Origin: Lentzea sp. NBRC 102530
GTDB taxonomy: Bacteria > Actinomycetota > Actinomycetes > Mycobacteriales > Pseudonocardiaceae
Length of the DNA stretch: 64,000 nt
Direction of reading: 5' to 3'
Assembly (NCBI RefSeq): GCF_030269365.1
Contig: NZ_BSTF01000004.1
Coordinates: forward strand, 434,001 to 498,000
The position numbers and the translations under genes are program-made. Below, piece after piece: positions 42,770 through 51,342 of this stretch; position 1 is the first letter of the stretch; every line of letters starts with the position of its first letter. The notes beneath the pieces are model-generated. The model was given only the letters and a program-made list of their open reading frames with translations, made no database searches and had not been told where the DNA came from.

Positions 42770-43015
42770 GTGACCATCGTGGAGACCGTTCTCGTCTTCG
42801 CGCTGATCCCGCTGGCGATCTACGGCGTGATCACGCTGCTGACGGTGAGGCCAAAGGCCACCCGGATTCCCCGGTACCGGCCCGGCCAGGAGTGGGGCTA
42901 CGCCCCGGTGTGGTGGAGCGCGAACCCGGCCGGGTTGAGCGCGGACCACCACAGTGCCGCCGAGTCCGGTACCTCGGACTCGACCGCCAAGGGAGGCGCA
43001 CGTGGCAACTGGTAA
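42770..43015 (+). CDS. Small single-helix membrane protein, CtaJ-like
   Basis: This 81-aa protein has one N-terminal helix (VETVLVFALIPLAIYGVITLL), then KATRIPRYRPGQEWGYAPVWWSANPAG and a polar tail. The pattern resembles the small actinobacterial protein named CtaJ, an accessory subunit of the aa3 oxidase supercomplex; I rely on memory of the family, so treat the name as tentative. It starts 20 bp after the MFS stop. Its end overlaps the DUF5130 gene by 14 bp, indicating coupling. Confidence 0.7.
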   Translation: MTIVETVLVFALIPLAIYGVITLLTVRPKATRIPRYRPGQEWGYAPVWWSANPAGLSADHHSAAESGTSDSTAKGGARGNW

Positions 43016-43481
43016 GGCGATCGAGGCAGTCGACCCGGCTTCGCTGCCGCTCGGCGCCGTCGTGACGAACAGCGGCCGGGTGTCCGCGGCGAAGATGTAC
43101 GAGCCGCACGCACCGGAGCTGCCCTTCACGCCGGCCCAGCTCGCGCAGCTGGACGAGGCGTTGACGCTCTCCAGCCGTTCCACGGGCCTCGACTTCAGCG
43201 TGTACCTGGGCGAGCTGGGCGCGAACGCCCACGAGCGCGCGCAGGAGCTGCACGGCTCCACCGAGCGTCCCTCGCACCACGTCCTCGTGGCCGTGTCGCC
43301 GGGCGAGCGCGTCGTGGAGATCGTGACGGGCGAGGAGTCCCACCGCAGGCTCGCCGACCGCGGCGCCAAGCTCGCGGTGATGAGCATGGTGGCGTCCTTC
43401 AAGGAGGGCGACCTCGCGGGCGGCCTCGTGTCGGGCCTGCGCATGCTGACCGACCAGGCGGGCGCCGCGCCCCGTTCCTGA
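43002..43481 (+). CDS. DUF5130 family protein
   Basis: This 159-aa protein has the DUF5130/TPM-like core (LPFTPAQLAQLDEALTLSSRSTGLDFSVYLGELGANAHERAQELHGSTERPSHHVLVAVSPGERVVEIVTGEESHRRLADRGAKLAVMSMVASFKEGDLAGGLVSGLRML). It resembles the TLP18.3/Psb32 fold that often degrades or supports membrane complexes. There is no signal peptide. The GTG at 43002 has GGGAGG six bases upstream, inside the CtaJ-like gene. A strong terminator follows. A role linked to the respiratory chain is inference from the neighbour. Confidence 0.82.
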   Translation: MATGKAIEAVDPASLPLGAVVTNSGRVSAAKMYEPHAPELPFTPAQLAQLDEALTLSSRSTGLDFSVYLGELGANAHERAQELHGSTERPSHHVLVAVSPGERVVEIVTGEESHRRLADRGAKLAVMSMVASFKEGDLAGGLVSGLRMLTDQAGAAPRS

Positions 43482-43496
43482 TCCACGCACTTCCCG

Positions 43497-43527
43497 AACG
43501 CCCCCGGTGTGTCGCCGGGGGCGTTTT
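43497..43527. terminator. Strong terminator between DUF5130 and the convergent GNAT operon
   Basis: AACGCCCCCGG (43497-43507), loop TGTGTCG, CCGGGGGCGTT (43515-43525), then TT. The perfect 11-bp stem with short T-run lies 15 bp after the DUF5130 stop and 5 bp after the GNAT stop on the other strand. Confidence 0.85.
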
Positions 43528-43532
43528 CATTG

Positions 43533-44174
43533 CTAGACCTGGTTCTGGGCCTGGTTCTGCGCCACGACCAGGTCGGAGACCTTTTCCCAGCCGAGGCTGC
43601 GGTACAGGTGCACGCCCGTGGTCGACGAGAACAGCAACCCGGTCGTCGCCCCGTCCCGCACCGCCTCCCGCACCAGCGTGCCCATCACGACGCTGCCGAG
43701 CCCACGCCGTCGATGGTCCTCGGCGGTCTCGATCCGGTGCGCCACCGCGTCCTGTCCGACGACGGCCATGAGCCCGCTGGCCGCCACTTCGCCGTCCGCG
43801 AGCACCTGGACCCCGATCACCGGGTCCCGGCTCACCTCGACCACGTACCCGGACGGCGGCTGTGGTGCGGGGTGATCGGCGAGGACCCGCCGCATGAACG
43901 TCTCGTCCGGCCGCGCCACGGTGAGGCCGGCGGCCTCGATCTCCGCGATCACCTTCTCCGGCGCGTGCGTGGGCACGCTCAGCCAGCTCGGTTCCTGCGC
44001 CGCGGCCACGACGGCGGCCAGCTCGCCGACCGCCGTGTCGTCCGTGGCGATCCACTCGAAGACCCGGTGCGACCGGTTCACGTGGACGACCAGGTGGCCG
44101 TCGCGCCAGGAAGACGTCAGCCCGTCCGCCGCGATCCAGCCGCGGTGCCACCGTTGCACCAGTTCACCGATCAC
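43533..44174 (-). CDS. GNAT acetyltransferase, paralog of the C-terminal half of the adjacent barstar-GNAT fusion
   Basis: This 213-aa protein carries a C-terminal GNAT fold with the acetyl-CoA loop HRRRGLGSVVMGTLVREAV and the ending TGLLFSSTTGVHLYRSLGWEKVSDLVVA. Its N-terminal part (QRWHRGWIAADGLTSSWRDGHLVVHV ... SWLSVPTHAPEKVIAEIEAAGLTVARPDETFMRRVL) also aligns by eye with the fusion protein, so similarity spans the whole chain. The GTG at 44174 overlaps the fusion stop (GTGA) and has AAGGGGGAAG before it, so it is the last, coupled gene of the operon. Target is unknown: small molecule, protein or aminoacyl-tRNA are all possible for GNATs. Confidence 0.85.
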   Translation of the reverse strand: MIGELVQRWHRGWIAADGLTSSWRDGHLVVHVNRSHRVFEWIATDDTAVGELAAVVAAAQEPSWLSVPTHAPEKVIAEIEAAGLTVARPDETFMRRVLADHPAPQPPSGYVVEVSRDPVIGVQVLADGEVAASGLMAVVGQDAVAHRIETAEDHRRRGLGSVVMGTLVREAVRDGATTGLLFSSTTGVHLYRSLGWEKVSDLVVAQNQAQNQV

Positions 44175-45886
44175 GCTTCCCCCTTGCCGTTCGACGCGAT
44201 GACCACGTCGCAGATCGTGTCCCAGCCCAGTTTCCGGTACAGGTGCCAGCCGTCGTCGGTCGCGAACAGCAGGCCCTCCGACGCCCCCGCCTTGACCGCC
44301 TCCCTGGCCAGTGCCCCCATCACGACGCCACCGAGCCCGCGTCGTCGATGATCCGGGGCTGTCTCCACGCCGTGCGGCACGGCGTCCTCCCCGACGACGG
44401 CCATGCGTCCGCTCGCCGCCACCTCGCCGTCGCACGTCACCACGACCTCGATCACGTCCCCCGGCGTGACCCGCACCTCGTAGCCGTCGGGCGGTTTCGG
44501 CGCCGGGTGGTCGAACAGTCCGCGCACCATGAACGCCTCGGGTTCGCGCAGCACCAGCCCCGCCTCCTCGACGACGAGACTGACCTCGTCGGGGGAGCGC
44601 GTCGGCACGGTCAGCCAGGCCGGGACCGGGTTCAGCGCCACGTCCTCGGCGTGCTCCGCGACCAGCGCGTCGCCGGTGAGGACCCGCTCCTCCTCGCGGC
44701 CGGGCAGATCGGCCCACACGTGCCAGTTGTCGAGCAACGCGTCCGGCGGGTCGATCTCCGCGGCCCTCGCCCAGCCGGTGATCCAGCGGTCGACGAGCCC
44801 GCCGAGTTCGACGCCGCGGTCCAGCCGGTAGCCGAAGTCCGGTTCGGACGGTTCGAAGAGGACCTCGACCCCGTTGCGCAGCAGGTACTTCAGCAGCCCG
44901 TAGAAGTGTTCCGGCACCGACTCCAGCGCCACCCGCGGCTGGTGCCAGACCAGCGTGATGCCGGGGACGAACCACCACTCCTCGTACGCGCCGGTGATGC
45001 TGTGCACGCCGCCGAGGTAGTCGCCGGGCCCGACCAGCGCCTCGCTCAACGCCAGGTGCACGCCGCACTCGTCGTTGGCGTAGGTGCCGTCCACGTCGTG
45101 CACGCCCGCCACCGGCCGGTTGCGCCGGGCCTTGGCGGCGAGTTCGTTCCACCACAGGCGGCCCTCGCTCGACAACGGTGCCCACAGGTTCCGTTGCGCC
45201 GGAACGCCTTCCATCCAGATCCGCCACGCCCCGCGCGCCGCGGGGACAGGCCGTTCGGCGATGTGCCAGGCGTCCCCGGACTGGTCGAGCACGACGTCGA
45301 AGAGCCCCTCGCCGACCGCCGACGGACTCACCGACACGACGTCCAGCGCCACCCCGGCGTGCGCCACCACACGCCCGTCGGGGTCCAACGCGCGCAACCC
45401 GACGTACGGCCCGCGCTCGCCATCGGGCCTGCCGGGCCGGATGAGCTCAGGGGTGTCGCACCCGATCAACGTCACCGGTGGCGCCACACCCCGGTGCTCG
45501 CGCGGAAGTCCTTCCACCGCAACGCACGTACCGATCTCCCTGGAGTGCTGGGAGAGGGTGAACCGCGGCGACGGCCCGAGGTCCTCGCTGTCGAGCAGAC
45601 AGGTCGCGGTGGCCGTCGCGACGAGGTCACCGCCGCCGAGTTCGGCGTGCACGACCAGGTCGGCCAGCCGCCACAGCTCGCTGTCCGGCGACCCCTGGAC
45701 CTCCAGCTGCACGTCACCGTCGAGCCTCCCGGCCGTGCACCCGCGCAGCACGAGCCTGCCCCGCGGCGCCGGCGTCACGTCCTCGAACAGCCCGTCGACG
45801 TCGACGACCCGCGCGAGGACCTCCTCGAGCACGTCCTCGTCGTCCACCCACCTGCGCACGACCTCGTAGCGGATCGGCAGCGCCAC
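44171..45886 (-). CDS. Three-domain fusion: immunity-like N-domain, barstar domain, GNAT acetyltransferase
   Basis: About 571 aa from GTG 45886 (GGAGG five bases upstream; a GTG at 45898 would add four residues). Residues 1-255 form an uncharacterised domain (VALPIRYEVVRRW ...) shared with the next upstream gene. About 260-345 looks like barstar, the barnase inhibitor: VDGTYANDECGVHLALSEALVGPGDYLGGVHSI ... GITLVWHQPRVALESVPEHFYGLLKYLLRNGVEVLFE. About 355-571 is a GNAT unit (DHRRRGLGGVVMGALAREAV; GWHLYRKLGW). It is the middle gene of three. Barstar domains bind and block small RNases or serve as binding modules; why one is joined to an acetyltransferase is unclear. No barnase-like gene is visible nearby. 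Confidence 0.82.
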   Translation of the reverse strand: MALPIRYEVVRRWVDDEDVLEEVLARVVDVDGLFEDVTPAPRGRLVLRGCTAGRLDGDVQLEVQGSPDSELWRLADLVVHAELGGGDLVATATATCLLDSEDLGPSPRFTLSQHSREIGTCVAVEGLPREHRGVAPPVTLIGCDTPELIRPGRPDGERGPYVGLRALDPDGRVVAHAGVALDVVSVSPSAVGEGLFDVVLDQSGDAWHIAERPVPAARGAWRIWMEGVPAQRNLWAPLSSEGRLWWNELAAKARRNRPVAGVHDVDGTYANDECGVHLALSEALVGPGDYLGGVHSITGAYEEWWFVPGITLVWHQPRVALESVPEHFYGLLKYLLRNGVEVLFEPSEPDFGYRLDRGVELGGLVDRWITGWARAAEIDPPDALLDNWHVWADLPGREEERVLTGDALVAEHAEDVALNPVPAWLTVPTRSPDEVSLVVEEAGLVLREPEAFMVRGLFDHPAPKPPDGYEVRVTPGDVIEVVVTCDGEVAASGRMAVVGEDAVPHGVETAPDHRRRGLGGVVMGALAREAVKAGASEGLLFATDDGWHLYRKLGWDTICDVVIASNGKGEA

Positions 45887-45902
45887 CGGGACCTCCACAG
45901 GT

Positions 45903-46748
45903 CTAGTCGAACACGAGGTCCACGCTGTGGCCCAACGTCTTCACGGCCCACTCGAACTCCTCCGGCACCGCGTACCGCGCGACGTCGGCGTGGTGCCACA
46001 CCAAGGTGATGTCATCGGGCGGGGGACCGCAACACGGCAGGTGCAGGTGGTCCTGGACGTCGTTGTGCGCCCTGCCGAAGTACGCACCGGGCCCGAGCAG
46101 TCCCTCGTTCAGCGCGAGGAAGAGGCCGGGAGCGTCGGTGGCGTACCGGCCGTCGAGGTGGAAGACCCCGCCGCCACTCCACCCGTCCGGCCGTCCGCCT
46201 GCGTGCGGAGACGTCCGGTCCTCCAGCACGTACGACTGGTCGAACGTGCTGTCGACCAGCCCGTCACCCGGAGACGAGGGCTCGACGCCGAGGACTTCCA
46301 GGCCGAACGGCACGGAGGCCATCTCGCCACCGATCAGCCGCACGGGTGGCCAGCGGTCAGGACTTCCCTCCGTGCGGGGAAAACCGTCGATCGAAGCGCA
46401 CAGGCCGTTCTGGGAGTTTCCCCGCAACTGGTACCGCGCCTCGCCGGCCGATCCTCCCGGCCTCGTGGGGAAGAAGCACGGGGACGCCGTGGCGAAGACG
46501 TCGCCCTCCGGAGTCACGGCGTGCACCGCCACGGCGACCAGTGCCCACCACTGGTACATGCCGTTGTCGTCGGCGACCTCGAACCCGAAGACCTCGTCGA
46601 AGGACGAGGCGACGTCCGGTGGGCACCCGCGGAACACGAAGAGTTCGCGCGGAGGCACCACCTTGTCGGCGAACAGGCCTTCGGCGTCGACGGCCCGGAG
46701 GAGCACCTCGCCGCCACGCACGACCTCGTACCTGATCGGAAACGTCAA
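45903..46748 (-). CDS. Barstar-domain protein with immunity-like N-domain
   Basis: About 281 aa from a TTG start at 46748, chosen because GGGGAGG lies six bases upstream and the first residues then align with the next gene (FPIRYEVV against LPIRYEVV). The N-domain (about 1-190; FVFRGCPPDVASSF ... VAVAVHAVTPEGDVFATASPCFF) is the same as in the fusion. The C-terminus (about 195-281: VFHLDGRYATDAPGLFLALNEGLLGPGAYFGRAHNDVQDHL ... ITLVWHHADVARYAVPEEFEWAVKTL) is barstar-like. First gene of the operon, 16 bp before the fusion start. Likely an RNase inhibitor or immunity factor, but its partner is not in the window. Confidence 0.8.
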   Translation of the reverse strand: MTFPIRYEVVRGGEVLLRAVDAEGLFADKVVPPRELFVFRGCPPDVASSFDEVFGFEVADDNGMYQWWALVAVAVHAVTPEGDVFATASPCFFPTRPGGSAGEARYQLRGNSQNGLCASIDGFPRTEGSPDRWPPVRLIGGEMASVPFGLEVLGVEPSSPGDGLVDSTFDQSYVLEDRTSPHAGGRPDGWSGGGVFHLDGRYATDAPGLFLALNEGLLGPGAYFGRAHNDVQDHLHLPCCGPPPDDITLVWHHADVARYAVPEEFEWAVKTLGHSVDLVFD

Positions 46749-46779
46749 GAAGAACCTCCCCAGGCCGCCCGAAGTTACG

Positions 46780-46818
46780 GGAAAGCCCCGCAACGCGCGA
46801 ACGCATTACGGGGCTTCC
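46780..46818 (-). terminator. Hairpin between pepN and the barstar operon
   Basis: AGCCCCG (46784-46790) pairs with CGGGGCT (46809-46815), extended by GGA/TCC with a bulged base. It lies 13 bp beyond the pepN stop on the minus strand and 32 bp before the barstar gene start, separating the two transcription units. Confidence 0.6.
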
Positions 46819-46830
46819 GCGAGCAGGACG

Positions 46831-49392
46831 TCAGGAGCGGTCGAACTCCTGCGCGGCCAGCGCGCGCACGATGCCCGCACGCCCCTCGGACACCAGACGG
46901 CGCAACGCCGGCGGGTGCTCGTCGGCCAGCCACGCGTCCGCTGCCTCCACAGTGGACTTCGTGATCGACCATGCCGGGAACATGCCGACGACCATCGACT
47001 GCGCGCGCTCGGAGGTGCGGCGGTCCCACACGCCCTTCACGTCGGCGAAGTAGCGGGAGACGTACGGCGCGAGCAGTTCCTTCTGGCCGGGGTGCGAGAT
47101 GCCCGCGATGATCGCCTCGCTGACCGCGTTCGGCAGCTCGTCGTCGTTCACGGCGCGGTCCCACGCCTCGTCCTTGGCCTCGACCGTCGGGCGCAGCGCC
47201 CTGGCCGACTGGGCGCGGCGGTGACCGGTGGAGGTCGGGTCGCGCTCCTCCTCGGCGATGATCTCCGGCAGGTCGGCCTTGCCGTGCGCGACGAGCGCCT
47301 GCAGCAGCCGCCAGCGCAGGTCCGTGTCGACGTCGAGGCCCGGCAGTTCGGCGGAGCCGTCGTACCAGCCGCGCAGCACGTCCACGGTGGCGTCGTCGAG
47401 CACCGACGACGCCAGCGCGTTCACGAACGCCAGTTGGTGGTCCGAACCCGGCTCGGCCGCCCGAGCCAGTTCCAGGGCCTTCGCCACGAACCGGCGCCAG
47501 CCCTCCGCGCGCCACGAGTCGTCCGCGTAGGACGACAGCGAGGTCTGCGCCTGGAGCAGAAGTCGTTGCACCACACCGACCTCGGACTCCGAACCCAGCC
47601 CGCCGAGCACCAGGTTCACGAAGTCGCGGGCCTTCAGCTCGGCCTCGCGGGTCATCTCCCACGCGGCCGACCAGCACAGCGTGCGCGGCAGCGGTTCGGC
47701 GATGTCGGAGATGTGGTCGATCAGCCCGGCCAGCGAGTCGGGGTCGAGGCGCATCGTGCAGTACGTGAGGTCGTCGTCGTTGACCAGCACGATCTTGCCG
47801 CGGTGCACGCCGACGAGTTCGGGCACCTCGGTGCGCTCGCCCGTGACGTCCAGCTCATGGCGGTGCGTGCGGACGAGCTTGCCGCTGCCGTCGTCGTCGT
47901 AGACGCCGATCGCGATGCGGTGCGTGCGCAGCTCACCGGCACCCGGACGGGCGCCGCCCTGCAACACCGCGAACTCGGTGAACTTGCCGTCCGCGTCAAC
48001 GGTGAACTTGGGGCGCAACAGGTTCAGGCCCGTCGTCTCCAGCCACTGCGCGCTCCACCACGACAGGTCGCGGCCGGACGCCTCCTCCAGCGCGCCGAGC
48101 AGGTCGGCGAGCGTGGCGTTGCCCCAGGCGTGCTTGGCGAAGTAGACCCGCAGGCCCGCCAGGAAGTTCTCCAGCCCGACGTACGCGACGAGCTGCTTGA
48201 GCACCGACGCGCCCTTGGCGTAGGTGATGCCGTCGAAGTTGACCTCGACCGCCTGCAGGTCGGAGATGTCCGCGGCGACCGGGTGCGTGGACGGCAGCTG
48301 GTCCTGCCGGTAGGCCCACGACTTCTCGATCTTCGCGAACGTCGTCCACGCCTGGCGGTACTCGGTGGCCTCGGCCTGCGCGAGCACGGACGCCCAGGTG
48401 GCGAACGACTCGTTCAGCCACAGGTCGTCCCACCAGCGCATGGTGACGAGGTCGCCGAACCACATGTGCGCCATCTCGTGCAGCACGGTCTCGGCGCGGC
48501 GCTCGTAGAGGTAGCGGGTGACGCGGCTGCGGAAGACGTAGTCCTCGAGGAACGTGACGCAGCCCGCGTTCTCCATCGCGCCCGCGTTGAACTCCGGCAC
48601 GAAGCACTGGTCGTACTTGCCGAACGGGTACTGCACCCCGAACGCCTTGTGGAAGAACCCGAAACCCTGCTTGGTCTCGGTGAACAGCCGCTCGTGGTCC
48701 ATGTGCGGGGCGAGCGAGGCGCGGCAGTAGAGGCCGAGCGGGATCTTGAAGTCGCCCTCGACGAACTCGTCGCGCCACTCGGCGTAAGGACCGGCGACCA
48801 GGGCCACGATGTAGGTCGACATCGGCTTGGTGGTGGCGAACGTGTGCACGTCCGCGCCGCCCTCGCCGGCCTCGGTGGCGATGATCTCGCCGTTCGAGAT
48901 GACCTTCCAGTCGTGCGGCGCCGTCACCTTCATGGAGTAGACGGACTTGAGGTCGGGCTGGTCGAAGCACGCGAACATGCGCTTGGCGTCCGCGGTCTCG
49001 AACTGCGAGTACAGGTACACGCCGCCGTCGACCGGGTCGACGAACCGGTGCAGGCCCTCGCCGGTGTTCATGTACCGGCAGTCGGCCTCGATGGTGAGCT
49101 CGTTGGTCTCCGCGAGGTCCGGCAGGACGATGCCGTCCTCCTCGCGGTAGGAGGAGACGTCGAGTTCGCTTCCGTTGAGCACAGCGCGGTGCACGGTCGC
49201 CGCCACGATGTCGATCCACGAGGAAGCACCCGGAGTCCGGCTGCGGAACACCACGGTGGTGGCGGAGCGGAACGTGTCCGAGCCCGGCTTTCCGCCGCCG
49301 TCGGTCAGGTCCAGCTCGATCCGGTAGGACTCCACTTCCAGCAGCTCAGCACGGTCCTGAGCCTGGTCGCGGGTGAGGTTGGGCGCGGCCAC
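46831..49392 (-). CDS. pepN: Aminopeptidase N (M1 zinc metallopeptidase)
   Basis: This 853-aa cytosolic enzyme has the N-terminal sandwich domain, exopeptidase motif GAMEN (271-275), zinc site HEMAH (305-309) with the third ligand E328 in LNESFATW, and the long helical C-terminal ERAP1-like domain. Length matches actinobacterial PepN. It removes N-terminal residues from peptides. The GTG start at 49392 has GAGGTGA upstream. It is divergent from the nitroreductase-like gene with a 161-bp gap. Confidence 0.95.
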   Translation of the reverse strand: MAAPNLTRDQAQDRAELLEVESYRIELDLTDGGGKPGSDTFRSATTVVFRSRTPGASSWIDIVAATVHRAVLNGSELDVSSYREEDGIVLPDLAETNELTIEADCRYMNTGEGLHRFVDPVDGGVYLYSQFETADAKRMFACFDQPDLKSVYSMKVTAPHDWKVISNGEIIATEAGEGGADVHTFATTKPMSTYIVALVAGPYAEWRDEFVEGDFKIPLGLYCRASLAPHMDHERLFTETKQGFGFFHKAFGVQYPFGKYDQCFVPEFNAGAMENAGCVTFLEDYVFRSRVTRYLYERRAETVLHEMAHMWFGDLVTMRWWDDLWLNESFATWASVLAQAEATEYRQAWTTFAKIEKSWAYRQDQLPSTHPVAADISDLQAVEVNFDGITYAKGASVLKQLVAYVGLENFLAGLRVYFAKHAWGNATLADLLGALEEASGRDLSWWSAQWLETTGLNLLRPKFTVDADGKFTEFAVLQGGARPGAGELRTHRIAIGVYDDDGSGKLVRTHRHELDVTGERTEVPELVGVHRGKIVLVNDDDLTYCTMRLDPDSLAGLIDHISDIAEPLPRTLCWSAAWEMTREAELKARDFVNLVLGGLGSESEVGVVQRLLLQAQTSLSSYADDSWRAEGWRRFVAKALELARAAEPGSDHQLAFVNALASSVLDDATVDVLRGWYDGSAELPGLDVDTDLRWRLLQALVAHGKADLPEIIAEEERDPTSTGHRRAQSARALRPTVEAKDEAWDRAVNDDELPNAVSEAIIAGISHPGQKELLAPYVSRYFADVKGVWDRRTSERAQSMVVGMFPAWSITKSTVEAADAWLADEHPPALRRLVSEGRAGIVRALAAQEFDRS

Positions 49393-49553
49393 TGGTCACC
49401 TCGTCTGCCACGCGTGTGGTTACGCGCTGACGTCGTCGGGAATGGTTATGACTCCCGCATCCAATCACGGAACCGGCGCACGGGAAGAGATGACAGGGTG
49501 ATCTCGTTGGGCTGATGGGGCGATAACCGTCCACAGAGACTGAAGGGGCAAGC

Positions 49554-50165
49554 ATGTCCGACAAGGCGAAGGTCGACTTCTACTTCGACCCGACGTGTCC
49601 GTTCGCTTGGATCTCCTCCAGGTGGATCCTCGAGGTCGAGAAGGTCCGCGAGATCGACCTGAGCTTCCACGTGATGAGCCTCGCGGTGCTCAACTCGGGC
49701 CGCGACGAGCTGCCCGAGCAGTACAAGGAGTTCCTGGAGAAGGCCTGGGGCCCGGTCCGCGTGGCGATCGCCGCGGAGCAGAAGTTCGGCAACTCCGTGC
49801 TGCTGCCGTACTACACGGCGTTCGGCACGAGGTTCCACAACGAGAACAACAAGGACTACGACGAGGTCATCAAGCTGGCCCTCGCCGACGCCGGCCTGCC
49901 CGCCGAACTCGCCGAGGCCGCCACCTCGACCGAGTACGACGAGGAGCTCAAGGCGTCGCACCACCGCGGCATGGACCCGGTCGGCATGGACGTCGGCACG
50001 CCCACGATCCACATCGACGGCGTCGCGTTCTTCGGCCCGGTGCTCACCAAGATCCCGCGCGGCGAAGAGGCGGGCAAGATCTACGACGGCGCCCACCTGC
50101 TCGCCTCCTACCCGTACTTCTTCGAGCTCAAGCGCACTCGGACGGGTGACCTGGACTTCAGCTGA
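49554..50165 (+). CDS. DsbA-fold protein, mycothiol-dependent nitroreductase (Rv2466c) family
   Basis: This 203-aa protein has a thioredoxin/DsbA fold. It starts [45 protein letters not shown], very close to the Rv2466c group of mycothiol-dependent oxidoreductases. The active site reads C15-P-F-A18: the second Cys of the family CPWC motif is an Ala, so a one-cysteine mechanism using mycothiol is implied. Later conserved [27 protein letters not shown] matches. AAGGGG before the ATG serves as ribosome site. Confidence 0.88.
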   Translation: MSDKAKVDFYFDPTCPFAWISSRWILEVEKVREIDLSFHVMSLAVLNSGRDELPEQYKEFLEKAWGPVRVAIAAEQKFGNSVLLPYYTAFGTRFHNENNKDYDEVIKLALADAGLPAELAEAATSTEYDEELKASHHRGMDPVGMDVGTPTIHIDGVAFFGPVLTKIPRGEEAGKIYDGAHLLASYPYFFELKRTRTGDLDFS

Positions 50166-50214
50166 CCGCTGCTCGCCGATTTTCTGTCAGGGGTCGTCGC
50201 TAGCGTCTCCAGAC

Positions 50215-51054
50215 ATGGCACACCACGTCGAAGTCGCAGTTCAAGGCCCCTGGTCACTGGCGACGTCCAGGTCGTTCTGGGAGGGCTTCACCCCCTCCGC
50301 ACTGCCCGCGTGCGAGGGAGAGGCGCTGCGGGCGACGTTCCTGGTCGAGGGCGAGTGGCGCCGCGCCGAGGTCTCCGTGACCCAGCGCGGCCCCACCGCC
50401 CTCCTGTCGCTGTCCGGCCCCGCTGACCCGGACGCGGCGGCGGCCCAGGTGTGCCGCTTCCTCTCCCTCGACGTGGACGGCAGCGCCTGGCCCGACGTGG
50501 CAGCGCGCGACCCGGTGATGGCCGCCGCCCAGGCCGCTCTGCCCGGCCTGCGCCCGTGCGGCTTCTACTCGCCGTACGAGGCAGCGGCCTGGTCGGTCCT
50601 CTCCCAGCGCATCCGCATGTCCCAGGCCAGCGCCCTGAAGGCTGCTTTGCTGCGTGATGGCGTGTTCCCGACACCGGCAGAACTGCTGTCGCTGGACCTC
50701 GACCTGCCGGGCCGCAAACCGGAGTACCTGCGCGCGGTGGCCGAAGCCGCCCTGGACGGCCTCCTCGACGCCGTCACGCTCCGGGCGATGAAGCCCGCCG
50801 CCGCCGTGCTGGCCGTGCAACAGGTGAAGGGCCTGGGCCCGTTCGCCGCCGAGTTGGTGGTGCTGCGCGGCGCGAACGCCCCGGATGCCGTGCCGCACAA
50901 CGAGGCCCGCCTCACCGACGAGGTGGTCGAGCTGTACGGGCGGCCGCTGGCCGAGGTGTCGGAGGCGTGGCGGCCCTACCGGACCTGGGCGGCGGTGCAC
51001 CTGCGCGTGATGAGGGAACGCCGCCTGGCAGCCGCGGCGCCGGCCATCCGCTGA
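50215..51054 (+). CDS. AlkA-like HhH-GPD DNA glycosylase, catalytic Asp apparently changed
   Basis: This 279-aa protein has a DNA-3-methyladenine glycosylase II layout. The core PYEAAAWSVLSQRIRMSQASALKAALL matches, as do the helix-hairpin-helix VKGLGPFAAELVVLRG (204-219) and C-terminal WRPYRTWAAVHLRVMRERR. In AlkA the hairpin is followed by a PDDY-type segment with the catalytic aspartate; here it reads VPHNEARL (H228, N229, E230). E230 may stand in, or the protein may be a divergent or inactive relative. TAGCGT (50201-50206) eight bases before the ATG suggests a leaderless start. Confidence 0.82.
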   Translation: MAHHVEVAVQGPWSLATSRSFWEGFTPSALPACEGEALRATFLVEGEWRRAEVSVTQRGPTALLSLSGPADPDAAAAQVCRFLSLDVDGSAWPDVAARDPVMAAAQAALPGLRPCGFYSPYEAAAWSVLSQRIRMSQASALKAALLRDGVFPTPAELLSLDLDLPGRKPEYLRAVAEAALDGLLDAVTLRAMKPAAAVLAVQQVKGLGPFAAELVVLRGANAPDAVPHNEARLTDEVVELYGRPLAEVSEAWRPYRTWAAVHLRVMRERRLAAAAPAIR

Positions 51055-51079
51055 CCACAAGGCGCCCGGCCCAGCTCCG

Positions 51080-51300
51080 CGCCGCGCTGCCGTGCCGACA
51101 CGCTCGGCCGTGCCGTGCCGTGCTGCCGTGTCGCTCCGCCGTGCGCTCTGTCGTGCCGCCCTGCATACCCGCTTGCCGCCCTGCCGTGCCGACCCGCTTG
51201 CCGTGCCGCCCTGCAGACCCGCCCTGCCATGCCGCTCTGCCGTGCCGACCCGCTCCGTCTCGCCGCCGCCACACCGTCCCGCCCTGCCGACCCTGCCTCC
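51080..51300. repeat. CCGTGCCG-rich low-complexity spacer
   Basis: The gap between the glycosylase and aldehyde dehydrogenase genes is filled with degenerate 15-20-bp units such as GCCGTGCCGACCCGCTT and GCCGCCCTGC. All frames on both strands look open because of the composition, but no start, ribosome site or family is credible. It resembles the filler at 28-200. It may be a slipped-strand tract. Confidence 0.6.
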
Positions 51301-51342
51301 GACTACCTGCCCTGCCACCCCTCCACCGTGACCACCCCCACC

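Noticed and set aside
43509..46009. Long plus-strand open frames opposite the barstar/GNAT operon
   Set aside because: Acetyl-CoA and barstar motifs, coupled starts and ribosome sites are all on the minus strand.
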